Below are positions 44,435 to 52,496 of a stretch of DNA of 64,000 bases, piece after piece. The stretch is from Euzebyella saccharophila (GTDB lineage: Bacteria; Bacteroidota; Bacteroidia; Flavobacteriales; Flavobacteriaceae). The stretch covers positions 744,001 through 808,000 of the forward strand of contig NZ_JACYFJ010000001.1 in NCBI RefSeq assembly GCF_014855495.1, read 5' to 3'. Position numbers and translations under genes: made by a program. A model generated the notes under the pieces. That model did no database searches, had not been told where the DNA came from, and worked only from the letters and a program-made list of their open reading frames with translations. How positions within the stretch are numbered: the stretch's first letter is position 1; each line of letters opens with the position of its first letter.

Positions 44435-47400
44435 ATGAAGTTTGCGGAGTACAAAGGTTTGGATTTGCCAAAAGTGGCGGAAGAAATACTTGATTATTGG
44501 AAGGAGAACGGAATTTTTGAAAAAAGTATTTCGGCTCGTGAAGGTAAGCCAAGTTATGTGTTTTACGAAGGCCCACCTTCTGCAAACGGTATGCCCGGTA
44601 TTCATCACGTCATGGCAAGGACCATTAAGGACATTTTTCCTAGGTACAAGACAATGAAGGGGTTTCAAGTGAAGCGAAAGGCCGGTTGGGATACCCATGG
44701 CTTACCCATTGAGCTTGGGGTGGAAAAAGAGTTAGGAATAACCAAAGAGGATATTGGTAAAAAAATATCTGTTGAGGAATACAACGCAGCTTGTAAAAAA
44801 GCGGTTATGCGTTACACCGATGTTTGGAATAGAATGACCGAACAGGTAGGTTATTGGGTGGATATGGAAGACCCTTACATCACCTACAAATCCAAATACA
44901 TGGAATCTGTTTGGTGGTTGTTGAAGCAGATATATGATAAGGGTTTAATTTATAAGGGATATACCATACAGCCTTATTCCCCAAAAGCGGGAACCGGATT
45001 AAGTTCCCATGAGCTCAATCAACCGGGTACGTATCAAGATGTAACGGATACTACGGTGGTTGCTCAGTTTAAGGCGTTAGAATCTACCCTTCCTGATTTT
45101 TTACAGAATGAAGGGGATATTTACTTTTTGGCCTGGACCACCACACCATGGACGCTTCCATCCAATACCGCGCTTACCGTTGGCCCAAAAATAGAATATG
45201 TATTGGTTGAAACGTATAACCAATATACTTTTAAGCCAATGAATGTAGTGGTGGCCAAAAAATTGGTGACTAAGCAGTTTTCCGGAAAATTCCATGAAGT
45301 TGACTCCAAGCCGGAGTTGCTAAAATATGAATCTGGGGCCAAGAAAATTCCATTTTATATAGTTAAGGAATTTATCGGTAAGGATTTGGTAGGCATCAAA
45401 TATGAGCAATTATTGCCATATACCTTGCCCTATGAGAACCCGGAAAATGCCTTTAGGGTAATATCCGGAGATTTTGTTACTACGGAAGACGGTACCGGAA
45501 TAGTACACACGGCCCCCACATTTGGTGCAGATGATGCCTTGGTGGCAAAGCTGGCAGAGCCTCAAGTGCCTCCAATGTTGGTGCTGGATGAAAATAACAA
45601 TCCGGTTCCCCTCGTGGATTTACAGGGAAAATTTAGACCAGAATTAAACGAGCTGGGTGGTAAGTATGTGAAGAATGAATATTATGATTTAGGCGAGGAG
45701 CCAGAGAAATCGGTAGACGTTGAAATTGCCATAAAGTTAAAGGAAGAGAATAAGGCCTTTAAGGTTGAGAAATATGTGCACAGTTATCCTAATTGCTGGC
45801 GTACGGACAAACCAATTCTCTACTATCCATTAGATTCTTGGTTTATTAAGATTACGGATGTTAAAGACCGAATGTACGAGTTGAACCAGACCATCAATTG
45901 GAAACCCAAATCTACAGGTGAAGGAAGATTTGGAAACTGGTTGGCCAATGCAAATGACTGGAACTTGAGTCGGTCCAGGTATTGGGGCATTCCATTGCCC
46001 ATCTGGAGGTCCGAAGACGGTCAAGAGGCTAAAATTATAGGTTCTGTAAAGGAACTGAAGGAGGAAATGGCCAAGTCTGTGACCGCAGGTTTTATGGAGA
46101 AGGATATTTTTAAGGATTTTGTAGTGGACGATATGTCTGAAGCTAATTACGAAAAAATAGACCTTCATAAAAACATCGTAGATAGCATTGTATTGGTGTC
46201 CGAAAAAGGGAAGCCAATGAAGCGCGAGAGCGATCTTATAGATGTGTGGTTTGATAGCGGCTCAATGCCATATGCACAATGCCACTACCCTTTTGAAAAT
46301 AAAGAATTGATAGATGAGGGTACCACCTATCCAGCAGATTTTATAGCCGAAGGTGTCGATCAGACTAGAGGTTGGTTCTATACGCTACACGCTATTGCTA
46401 CGACGGTTTTTGATTCCGTAGCCTATAAAAATGTGGTGTCTAACGGACTTGTTCTGGACAAAGAAGGGAAAAAAATGTCCAAGAGGTTGGGCAATGCGGT
46501 AGATCCGTTTGATACTATGGATGAACATGGTGCGGATGCCACGCGTTGGTATATGATTTCCAATGCCAACCCATGGGATAATTTGAAATTTGATATAGAC
46601 GGAATTGTTGAGGTAAAAAGAAAGTTCTTCGGCACCTTGTACAATACCTATTCTTTCTTTGGACTTTATGCCAACATTGACAAATTTGACTTTTCGGAAG
46701 AGGAAATACCGTTGAAAGAGCGTCCTGAAATTGATCGATGGATATTGAGCGAGCTTCATACCTTGATAAAAACAGTAGATGAGGCGTATGCGGATTATGA
46801 ACCAACGAGAGCTACTAGAGCCATATCAGACTACGTACAAGAGAATTTGAGTAACTGGTATGTGCGCTTGTGCAGAAGGCGTTTTTGGAAAGGTGAATAT
46901 CAGAAGGATAAAATAGCTGCTTACCAAACATTGTATACTTGTTTGGAAACTGTTGCAAAATTATCGGCACCGGTAGCGCCTTTCTTTATGGATAGGCTTT
47001 ATAAAGATTTGACCAATACTACCAAAAAGGAAGATTTTGAAAGTGTGCATCTTGCTACTTTTCCCGTGTTTAATGAGGCCTATGTAGATAAGGACTTGGA
47101 AAGTAAGATGGAAAAGGCTCAAATAATATCCTCCCTAGTATTGTCCATCCGTCAAAAAGAAAAAATTAAAGTACGCCAGCCACTGCAGAAGGTAATGATT
47201 CCTGTGCTTGATCAAAAACAGCGAACAGAAATTGAGGCGGTTGCAGAATTGATTAAATCTGAGGTAAACGTAAAGGAAATAGAGCTTTTGGACGATGCCT
47301 CTGGAGTTTTGATCAAAAAAATCAAACCTAATTTCAAGGTACTTGGTCCCAAGTTTGGAAAAGACATGAAGAAAATTGCCCAAGCGGTTGCGAGATTGGA

Positions 47401-47833
47401 TCAAGAGGATATCCAAAAAATTGAGCAGAAGGGCGAAATTTCACTTGAAATTGATAATAAAATTGTTACATTACAGTTACAGGATGTAGAGATAAGCTCT
47501 CAAGATATTGAGGGATGGTTGGTGGCAAGTGCCGGTGCAATTACGGTGGCATTAGATATTACCATCAATGAAGACCTGAGAAAAGAAGGTATTGCTAGAG
47601 AACTTGTAAACCGTATCCAGAACATACGAAAGGACAGCGGTTTTGAGGTTACAGATAAGATTTACGTGAAAATCCTAAAGGATGGTCATGTGGAGAAAGC
47701 AGTAGAAAGTAATATAAATTATATCAAGACCGAGACGTTGACCGCCGAGCTTGATTTTGAAGAGAAACTAGAAGAAGGCACGGAAATTGCCTTTGATGAA
47801 GTGAACACAAAATTATTTATTGAAAAACATTAG
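44435..47833 (+). CDS. ileS: Isoleucyl-tRNA synthetase
   Basis: This 1132-residue class-I aminoacyl-tRNA synthetase charges tRNA-Ile. The HIGH-type site is PSANGMPGIHHV at about 48-59, and a KMSKRLGN motif follows. The KMSKR form and long C-terminus resemble type-2 (eukaryote-like) IleRS, a form linked to mupirocin resistance in other bacteria; resistance here is inference. The gene is followed 3 bp later by the DksA/TraR-like gene. Confidence 0.96.
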   Translation: MKFAEYKGLDLPKVAEEILDYWKENGIFEKSISAREGKPSYVFYEGPPSANGMPGIHHVMARTIKDIFPRYKTMKGFQVKRKAGWDTHGLPIELGVEKELGITKEDIGKKISVEEYNAACKKAVMRYTDVWNRMTEQVGYWVDMEDPYITYKSKYMESVWWLLKQIYDKGLIYKGYTIQPYSPKAGTGLSSHELNQPGTYQDVTDTTVVAQFKALESTLPDFLQNEGDIYFLAWTTTPWTLPSNTALTVGPKIEYVLVETYNQYTFKPMNVVVAKKLVTKQFSGKFHEVDSKPELLKYESGAKKIPFYIVKEFIGKDLVGIKYEQLLPYTLPYENPENAFRVISGDFVTTEDGTGIVHTAPTFGADDALVAKLAEPQVPPMLVLDENNNPVPLVDLQGKFRPELNELGGKYVKNEYYDLGEEPEKSVDVEIAIKLKEENKAFKVEKYVHSYPNCWRTDKPILYYPLDSWFIKITDVKDRMYELNQTINWKPKSTGEGRFGNWLANANDWNLSRSRYWGIPLPIWRSEDGQEAKIIGSVKELKEEMAKSVTAGFMEKDIFKDFVVDDMSEANYEKIDLHKNIVDSIVLVSEKGKPMKRESDLIDVWFDSGSMPYAQCHYPFENKELIDEGTTYPADFIAEGVDQTRGWFYTLHAIATTVFDSVAYKNVVSNGLVLDKEGKKMSKRLGNAVDPFDTMDEHGADATRWYMISNANPWDNLKFDIDGIVEVKRKFFGTLYNTYSFFGLYANIDKFDFSEEEIPLKERPEIDRWILSELHTLIKTVDEAYADYEPTRATRAISDYVQENLSNWYVRLCRRRFWKGEYQKDKIAAYQTLYTCLETVAKLSAPVAPFFMDRLYKDLTNTTKKEDFESVHLATFPVFNEAYVDKDLESKMEKAQIISSLVLSIRQKEKIKVRQPLQKVMIPVLDQKQRTEIEAVAELIKSEVNVKEIELLDDASGVLIKKIKPNFKVLGPKFGKDMKKIAQAVARLDQEDIQKIEQKGEISLEIDNKIVTLQLQDVEISSQDIEGWLVASAGAITVALDITINEDLRKEGIARELVNRIQNIRKDSGFEVTDKIYVKILKDGHVEKAVESNINYIKTETLTAELDFEEKLEEGTEIAFDEVNTKLFIEKH

Positions 47834-47836
47834 AAA

Positions 47837-48220
47837 ATGGCACAGGATTTAAAAGTTAGATATTCGGATAAGGATTTGGCCGAATTTAAAGTATTGATCG
47901 AAGAAAAAATTGAAAAGGCAAAAAGCCACTTAGAGCTTTTAAAAAGTTCATATATGAATGATGGCAATAACGGAACGGATGACACCTCGCCTACCTTTAA
48001 GGCTTTTGAAGAGGGTTCCGAGACTATGAGCAAAGAAGCAAATACGCAGTTGGCCATTAGGCAAGAGAAGTTCATTAGGGACTTAAAAAATGCCATTTTG
48101 CGTATTGAAAACAAAACTTACGGTATTTGTCGTGTAACAGGTAAACTGATCAATAAGGAAAGATTAAAATTGGTACCTCACGCCACTTTAAGTATTGAGG
48201 CCAAGAATATGCAGAAGTAA
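47837..48220 (+). CDS. DksA/TraR-like protein with a degenerate zinc finger
   Basis: This 127-residue protein has the coiled-coil N-terminal part of DksA-like proteins (about 10-90), then the C-terminal globule with TYGICRVTGKLINKERLKLVPHA. A canonical zinc finger would carry four cysteines; only C98 remains. DksA-type proteins act on RNA polymerase in the stringent response, but a cysteine-poor form must fold without the zinc site. It is tightly coupled to ileS (3-bp gap) and followed by a terminator. Confidence 0.85.
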   Translation: MAQDLKVRYSDKDLAEFKVLIEEKIEKAKSHLELLKSSYMNDGNNGTDDTSPTFKAFEEGSETMSKEANTQLAIRQEKFIRDLKNAILRIENKTYGICRVTGKLINKERLKLVPHATLSIEAKNMQK

Positions 48221-48251
48221 ATCCCCCCATTGCTTTAAATAATTTTTCAAG

Positions 48252-48286
48252 ACCTACAAGACTCAACTTGTAGGTTTTTTATTTTC
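48252..48286 (+). terminator. Terminator of the ileS transcript
   Basis: ACCTACAAG (48252-48260) pairs with CTTGTAGGT (48267-48275), followed by TTTTTATTTT. It lies just before the start codon of the next gene at 48292. Confidence 0.85.
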
Positions 48287-48291
48287 GCACC

Positions 48292-48909
48292 ATGTTGAGA
48301 TATCTTTTTCTGCTTTTTTGTTGTACCCAAATCCTATCCGCTCAAAAAGTGGTTAAAAAATCAATTGTAGATACACATATAGCTTATATCAATATTGATG
48401 TGAACAATTGTTTTCTTCTAAATCTTACAACTGTAAAAAGTAAGGAAATAAGTGTGGAGGCTACCATAGATGGTGAATATAAACAAGATTTGGCCGTAAA
48501 ATTGCGCCAAGATGGAGATAACTTTTTTGTAAGTAGTGGTTTTCAACCCCTGTTCCACAATCCCAATGATAAGTTAAGTGCCCACAAAGTTGTGAGCATT
48601 GCTTTGGAGGTTGAAGTGCCAGAATACCTTGAAGTGGTTGTCTTTGGGAAAAGCTGTAATGTGAATGCCGGTGGAAATTACCGATCACTTTCCATTACTT
48701 TAAATGACGGCTATTGCAAGTTGAATGAGGTGAAAGAATCCGTAAAAGTAGAAACCCAAAGCGGACAAATAGATGTCATAGCCGCCGCTGCTATGATTAC
48801 TGCAAATAACAAGTTTGGTGCGACCTTTATTGAAGATTTGCCAAATTCAGACGTGCATTACAATTTATCCACTGTCACCGGTGATATCAGAGTAAGGAAA
48901 ACCGAATAA
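48292..48909 (+). CDS. Secreted beta-rich protein of unknown function (DUF4097/2807-like)
   Basis: This 205-residue protein has a signal peptide (LFLLFCCTQILSAQ). A repetitive beta-strand pattern follows, with VEVPEYLEVVVFGKSCNVNAGG and DGYCKLNEVKESVKVETQSGQIDV. This resembles the adhesin-head beta-helix DUF2807/DUF4097. The family match is loose. It is between the ileS operon and lspA; its terminator-bounded start suggests separate regulation. Confidence 0.7.
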   Translation: MLRYLFLLFCCTQILSAQKVVKKSIVDTHIAYINIDVNNCFLLNLTTVKSKEISVEATIDGEYKQDLAVKLRQDGDNFFVSSGFQPLFHNPNDKLSAHKVVSIALEVEVPEYLEVVVFGKSCNVNAGGNYRSLSITLNDGYCKLNEVKESVKVETQSGQIDVIAAAAMITANNKFGATFIEDLPNSDVHYNLSTVTGDIRVRKTE

Positions 48910-48950
48910 TATACCTATTTTTGGCACTCCAAAAAACCGTTTAAATAATC

Positions 48951-49613
48951 ATGGGTCTAAAAAAGTCATTGTTACTTATTGTTGCTGTGTTGCTCATAGA
49001 CCAAATCAGCAAGATCTACATCAAGACCAATTTTGTATTAGGTGAATCCGTTGAGGTTTTTGAGTGGTTTAAAATTCTTTTCATAGAAAATTCAGGTGCT
49101 GCATGGGGCGCAAAATTAAGCGATTTTCTACCTATTTCAGAGCCTACCGGAAAACTTGTACTTACCATATTTAGACTTTTTGCCGTTGCAGGTATTGGGT
49201 ATTGGTTGTTTGATACCATAAAAAAACAAACCTCTAAAGTGCTTATTTTGGCGGTGTCCTTAATTTTTGCGGGTGCTTTAGGTAATATTATTGATTCTGT
49301 TTTTTACGGGATTGTTTTCAATGATAGTTATCAACAGGTGGCGACAGCTTTTTCTGGGGAACCGTATGGAGGATTGTTTTATGGAAAGGTGGTAGATATG
49401 CTATATTTTCCGCTTATAGATACTACGTGGCCAGAATGGATGCCATATTTTGGAGGTAAGGATTTTAGGTTTTTTGAACCGGTTTTCAATATTGCGGATA
49501 TGGCCATTAGTACCGGGGTTGGCATTTTAATCGTTTTCAATAAAAAAGCCTTTGGGAAAGATGAAGATAAAAACTTGGAGCCTCTGGACAATGAAGCAGA
49601 ACTACCGGCTTAA
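48951..49613 (+). CDS. lspA: Lipoprotein signal peptidase
   Basis: This 220-residue membrane aspartyl protease removes signal peptides from prolipoproteins. Four membrane helices are present; the catalytic Asp pair is D115 (NIIDSV) and D183 (NIADMA). The loop between them is longer than in E. coli LspA (164 aa total), a common form in Bacteroidota. It ends with a 4-bp overlap with the convergent cyclo-ligase gene. The many lipoproteins in this window are its substrates. Confidence 0.95.
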   Translation: MGLKKSLLLIVAVLLIDQISKIYIKTNFVLGESVEVFEWFKILFIENSGAAWGAKLSDFLPISEPTGKLVLTIFRLFAVAGIGYWLFDTIKKQTSKVLILAVSLIFAGALGNIIDSVFYGIVFNDSYQQVATAFSGEPYGGLFYGKVVDMLYFPLIDTTWPEWMPYFGGKDFRFFEPVFNIADMAISTGVGILIVFNKKAFGKDEDKNLEPLDNEAELPA

Positions 49614-50185
49614 TCTTTGGAAAAAGAGTAGAGCTTATTTGGGGTAATGCAATAATCCATCTTTTTGTCGTGAGGGTACACGTCTTTAATGACTTCTTCG
49701 GCTTCAAAAAGTGATAAGCCAATTTTTACTACATCGGGCTTGCAAAGGTCTAAAAAACGGTCATAAAACCCTTTGCCATAACCAACTCTATTTCCTTTCT
49801 TGTCAAAAGATAATAAGGGTATAAACACAACATCTAATTTTTCCACTTCAATTTCAATTCCATCCACAGGTTCTGGAATGTTCCACTTATTTTTGATTAA
49901 CCGTGTATTGTCCAATAAAAGATAGTGCGCCATTTCGGTGGGGCTTATTACTTTGGGTATTACCACGGTTTTATCCTTTCCTTGGAGTATGGAAAGAATG
50001 AAAGAGGTATCAATCTCCCTTTGTTCAGTTATAGGTAGAAAGAGATGGAAATAATTAAGATTCCAAATAAAACCGGGAAGGTGTAGTGCACGATTGGCAA
50101 TGCTTAAACTAGCATTTAGCAAAGCGTCTTCAGATAGGTTTTTTCTTAAATCCTTATAGTGTGACCGTAAATCTTTTTTCAACAT
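49610..50185 (-). CDS. 5-formyltetrahydrofolate cyclo-ligase
   Basis: This 191-residue enzyme converts 5-formyl-THF to 5,10-methenyl-THF using ATP. The phosphate-binding segment GNRVGYGKGFYDRFL near residue 130 is typical, and the N-terminal LRSHYKDLRK matches the family. It converges on lspA and is upstream-flanked by a possible small membrane ORF and a copy of the 12-bp motif. Confidence 0.93.
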   Translation of the reverse strand: MLKKDLRSHYKDLRKNLSEDALLNASLSIANRALHLPGFIWNLNYFHLFLPITEQREIDTSFILSILQGKDKTVVIPKVISPTEMAHYLLLDNTRLIKNKWNIPEPVDGIEIEVEKLDVVFIPLLSFDKKGNRVGYGKGFYDRFLDLCKPDVVKIGLSLFEAEEVIKDVYPHDKKMDYCITPNKLYSFSKD

Positions 50186-50229
50186 TTACGCAGGGTCATT
50201 CTAAGGTAAAACTGGGGAACAGGATTGTC

Positions 50230-50316
50230 CTACTCTTTGGCATTCACCAAATAGTAAATCTTGAAGGAAATCATCAAGATCAGGTACAAACCCAAGGTTA
50301 TTACATATTTATCCAT
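50230..50316 (-). CDS. Small single-pass membrane protein ORF, 28 residues
   Basis: The frame runs from ATG 50316 to TAG at 50230-50232, beginning MDKYVITLGLYLILMISF, then KIYYLVNAKE. The first 24 residues would make one hydrophobic helix with a basic end, the form of many real small membrane proteins. It is 44 bp upstream of the cyclo-ligase start on the same strand, so it could be a leader ORF of that gene. I do not recognise it. A 12-bp motif lies 73 bp upstream. Confidence 0.45.
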   Translation of the reverse strand: MDKYVITLGLYLILMISFKIYYLVNAKE

Positions 50317-50388
50317 GTGGTATTTTGATTTTGATGTTTAAATTTAATTAAAAATTAATTTACAAACACTATTAAGTGCTGATTTTTA

Positions 50389-50400
50389 TCGATGAAATGC
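50389..50400 (-). repeat. Intergenic motif GCATTTCATCGA, copy 3
   Basis: Identical to the copies at 12499 and 17968 and again oriented toward a minus-strand gene, here the 28-residue ORF and cyclo-ligase gene. Confidence 0.5.
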
Positions 50401-50553
50401 ATAATTTAATTCAACTTTAACGTTTTCGTGGGATTTGAGTCAAAAAATTGATCGTAGGGGTTTTAATTTTCTTACTATTTTACTGATGTGTAAAAATGAA
50501 TACATTTTATTGAATTATCCTAAATTGAAAAAATAGCTACCTCTCCTAAGATT

Positions 50554-50574
50554 TAAATTTTGGCTAAATTTTGG
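50554..50574 (+). repeat. Tandem TAAATTTTGG repeat
   Basis: Two identical 10-mers with an 11-bp period in the uvrC upstream region. One helical turn apart, so perhaps an operator. Confidence 0.4.
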
Positions 50575-50674
50575 TTTTGAAGCTCGTTAAAATAAATTTA
50601 AACCGTAGCCCATTGCCTAAAAACATAGTAATTTAACGGCCTGTTACATCTCTCCAAATTCAATGTGGCAGTTT

Positions 50675-50682
50675 TAATTTTG
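50675..50682 (+). promoter_or_regulatory. -7 element TAATTTTG for uvrC
   Basis: An exact TAnnTTTG match. The uvrC ATG at 50690 lies only 7 bp after it, so the transcript may have almost no leader. Confidence 0.45.
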
Positions 50683-50689
50683 TGACTAC

Positions 50690-52477
50690 ATGCCTCAAGT
50701 TTCCATTGAAGTACAATTAAGCACTTTGCCCAATAGTCCAGGGGTGTATCAGTTCTATGATTCAGATGAAAAAATTCTTTATGTAGGTAAGGCCAAAAAC
50801 CTAAAAAAAAGGGTGTCGTCTTATTTTACCAAAAATCATGAGTATGGCAAAACTCGGGTTATGGTAAAAAAGATTAAAATGATAAAACATATTGTAGTTC
50901 CTACGGAGTCTGATGCCTTACTCTTGGAGAATAACTTGATCAAAAAATATAGGCCAAGGTACAATGTACTTTTAAAGGATGATAAATCTTATCCATGGAT
51001 ATGTATCAAGAAAGAACGTTTTCCGAGAATCTTTCCTACCAGAAAGTTAATTAAGGACGGTTCTGAATATTACGGACCTTATACGAGTATGAAAACGGTT
51101 AGAACGCTACTTGATTTGGTCAAAAGCGTATACCCTTTAAGGACTTGTAACTATGACCTGTCTAAAGAAAAAATAGAGGCTGGCAAGTACAAGGTTTGTT
51201 TGGAGTACCATTTGGGAAATTGTAAAGGTCCTTGCGAGGACTTACAGGATGCAGAAGAATACCATCAACAAATTGAAGATATACGTCAGATAATTAAAGG
51301 TAATTTTAAATCCTCTTTGCAGTACTTTAAAAAGGAAATGAAAACTTTGGCTGCGGAAATGAAGTTTGAGGAGGCTCAAAGTATCAAGGAAAAGATTGAT
51401 GTTTTGGAAAGTTACCAAGTAAAGTCTACCATCGTAAATCCAAAAATAAATAATGTAGATGTTTTTTCCATTATTTCTGATGAATCCCATGCCTATGTAA
51501 ATTTTTTACAGTTATCCCATGGCTCCATCATTAGGTCTCATACCTTGGAAATAAAGAAAAAACTTAACGAAAAAGACGATGAATTGCTGGCTTTGGCCAT
51601 TATTGAAATCAGGCAGCGTTTCAATTCGCTTTCAAGAGAAATATACCTTCCTTTTGATGTCACGGTAGAAGATGGATTAAAGGTGACAGTGCCCAAATTG
51701 GGCGACAAGAAAAAGATCGTGGAGCTTTCTGAACGTAACGCCCTATTTTTTAGGCAAGAACGATTTAAGCAAATCAAAATTGTGGATCCAGATCGGCATA
51801 CCAACCGTATAATGGCGCAGATGAAGAAAGATTTGCGGCTTTCCGTTGAACCAAGGCATATTGAGTGTTTTGATAATAGTAACATACAAGGTAGCAATCC
51901 GGTAGCGGCTTGTGTGGTTTTCAAAAATGGGAAACCATCAAAAAAAGAATATCGCCATTTTAATATCAAAACAGTGGAAGGCCCGGATGATTTTGCCTCT
52001 ATGGAAGAAGTGGTTTTTAGGCGTTATAAGCGGTTGCTGGCAGAAGATGAGCCTTTGCCTCAGCTCATTGTTATTGACGGGGGAAAAGGGCAGTTGTCCT
52101 CCGCCTTAAAGAGCTTGGATGTTTTAGGGCTTAGGGGTAAAATTGCCATTGTAGGTATTGCCAAGAGATTGGAAGAAATCTATTTTCCGGGAGACCCCGT
52201 GCCTTTATATCTAGATAAGCGATCAGAGTCTTTAAAGATTATTCAGCAATTAAGAAATGAGGCTCACAGGTTCGGGATTACTTTTCATAGAAAAAAGAGA
52301 AGTAAGGCTGCCATAAATTCGGAGCTAGAAAGTATAGAAGGAATAGGACAAAAAACGGCGGAAGAGCTTTTAAAGAGTTTTAAATCTGTTAAACGGATAA
52401 AGGAGGCGTCCATAGAATCTTTGGCGGAAACTGTGGGTATGGCAAAAGCCAAGAAAATATATGAAACTTTTCACTAG
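50690..52477 (+). CDS. uvrC: UvrABC excinuclease subunit C
   Basis: This 595-residue nuclease makes both incisions in nucleotide excision repair. An N-terminal GIY-YIG domain (about 13-95, GVYQFYD and ILYVGKAKNLKKRV) is followed by a UVR motif (about 205-240), an RNase H-like nuclease domain and C-terminal HhH motifs (IEGIGQKTAEELL). Nothing is missing. The patatin gene follows 19 bp later. Confidence 0.97.
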   Translation: MPQVSIEVQLSTLPNSPGVYQFYDSDEKILYVGKAKNLKKRVSSYFTKNHEYGKTRVMVKKIKMIKHIVVPTESDALLLENNLIKKYRPRYNVLLKDDKSYPWICIKKERFPRIFPTRKLIKDGSEYYGPYTSMKTVRTLLDLVKSVYPLRTCNYDLSKEKIEAGKYKVCLEYHLGNCKGPCEDLQDAEEYHQQIEDIRQIIKGNFKSSLQYFKKEMKTLAAEMKFEEAQSIKEKIDVLESYQVKSTIVNPKINNVDVFSIISDESHAYVNFLQLSHGSIIRSHTLEIKKKLNEKDDELLALAIIEIRQRFNSLSREIYLPFDVTVEDGLKVTVPKLGDKKKIVELSERNALFFRQERFKQIKIVDPDRHTNRIMAQMKKDLRLSVEPRHIECFDNSNIQGSNPVAACVVFKNGKPSKKEYRHFNIKTVEGPDDFASMEEVVFRRYKRLLAEDEPLPQLIVIDGGKGQLSSALKSLDVLGLRGKIAIVGIAKRLEEIYFPGDPVPLYLDKRSESLKIIQQLRNEAHRFGITFHRKKRSKAAINSELESIEGIGQKTAEELLKSFKSVKRIKEASIESLAETVGMAKAKKIYETFH

Positions 52478-52496
52478 AGATTACGTCTAATAAAAT

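Larger units (their letters stand above)
50317..50689. other. 373-bp divergent control region before uvrC
   Basis: The stretch holds the 12-bp motif at 50389-50400, a tandem TAAATTTTGG repeat at 50554-50563 and 50565-50574, and the uvrC -7 element at 50675-50682. No further ORF is convincing. Confidence 0.5.
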
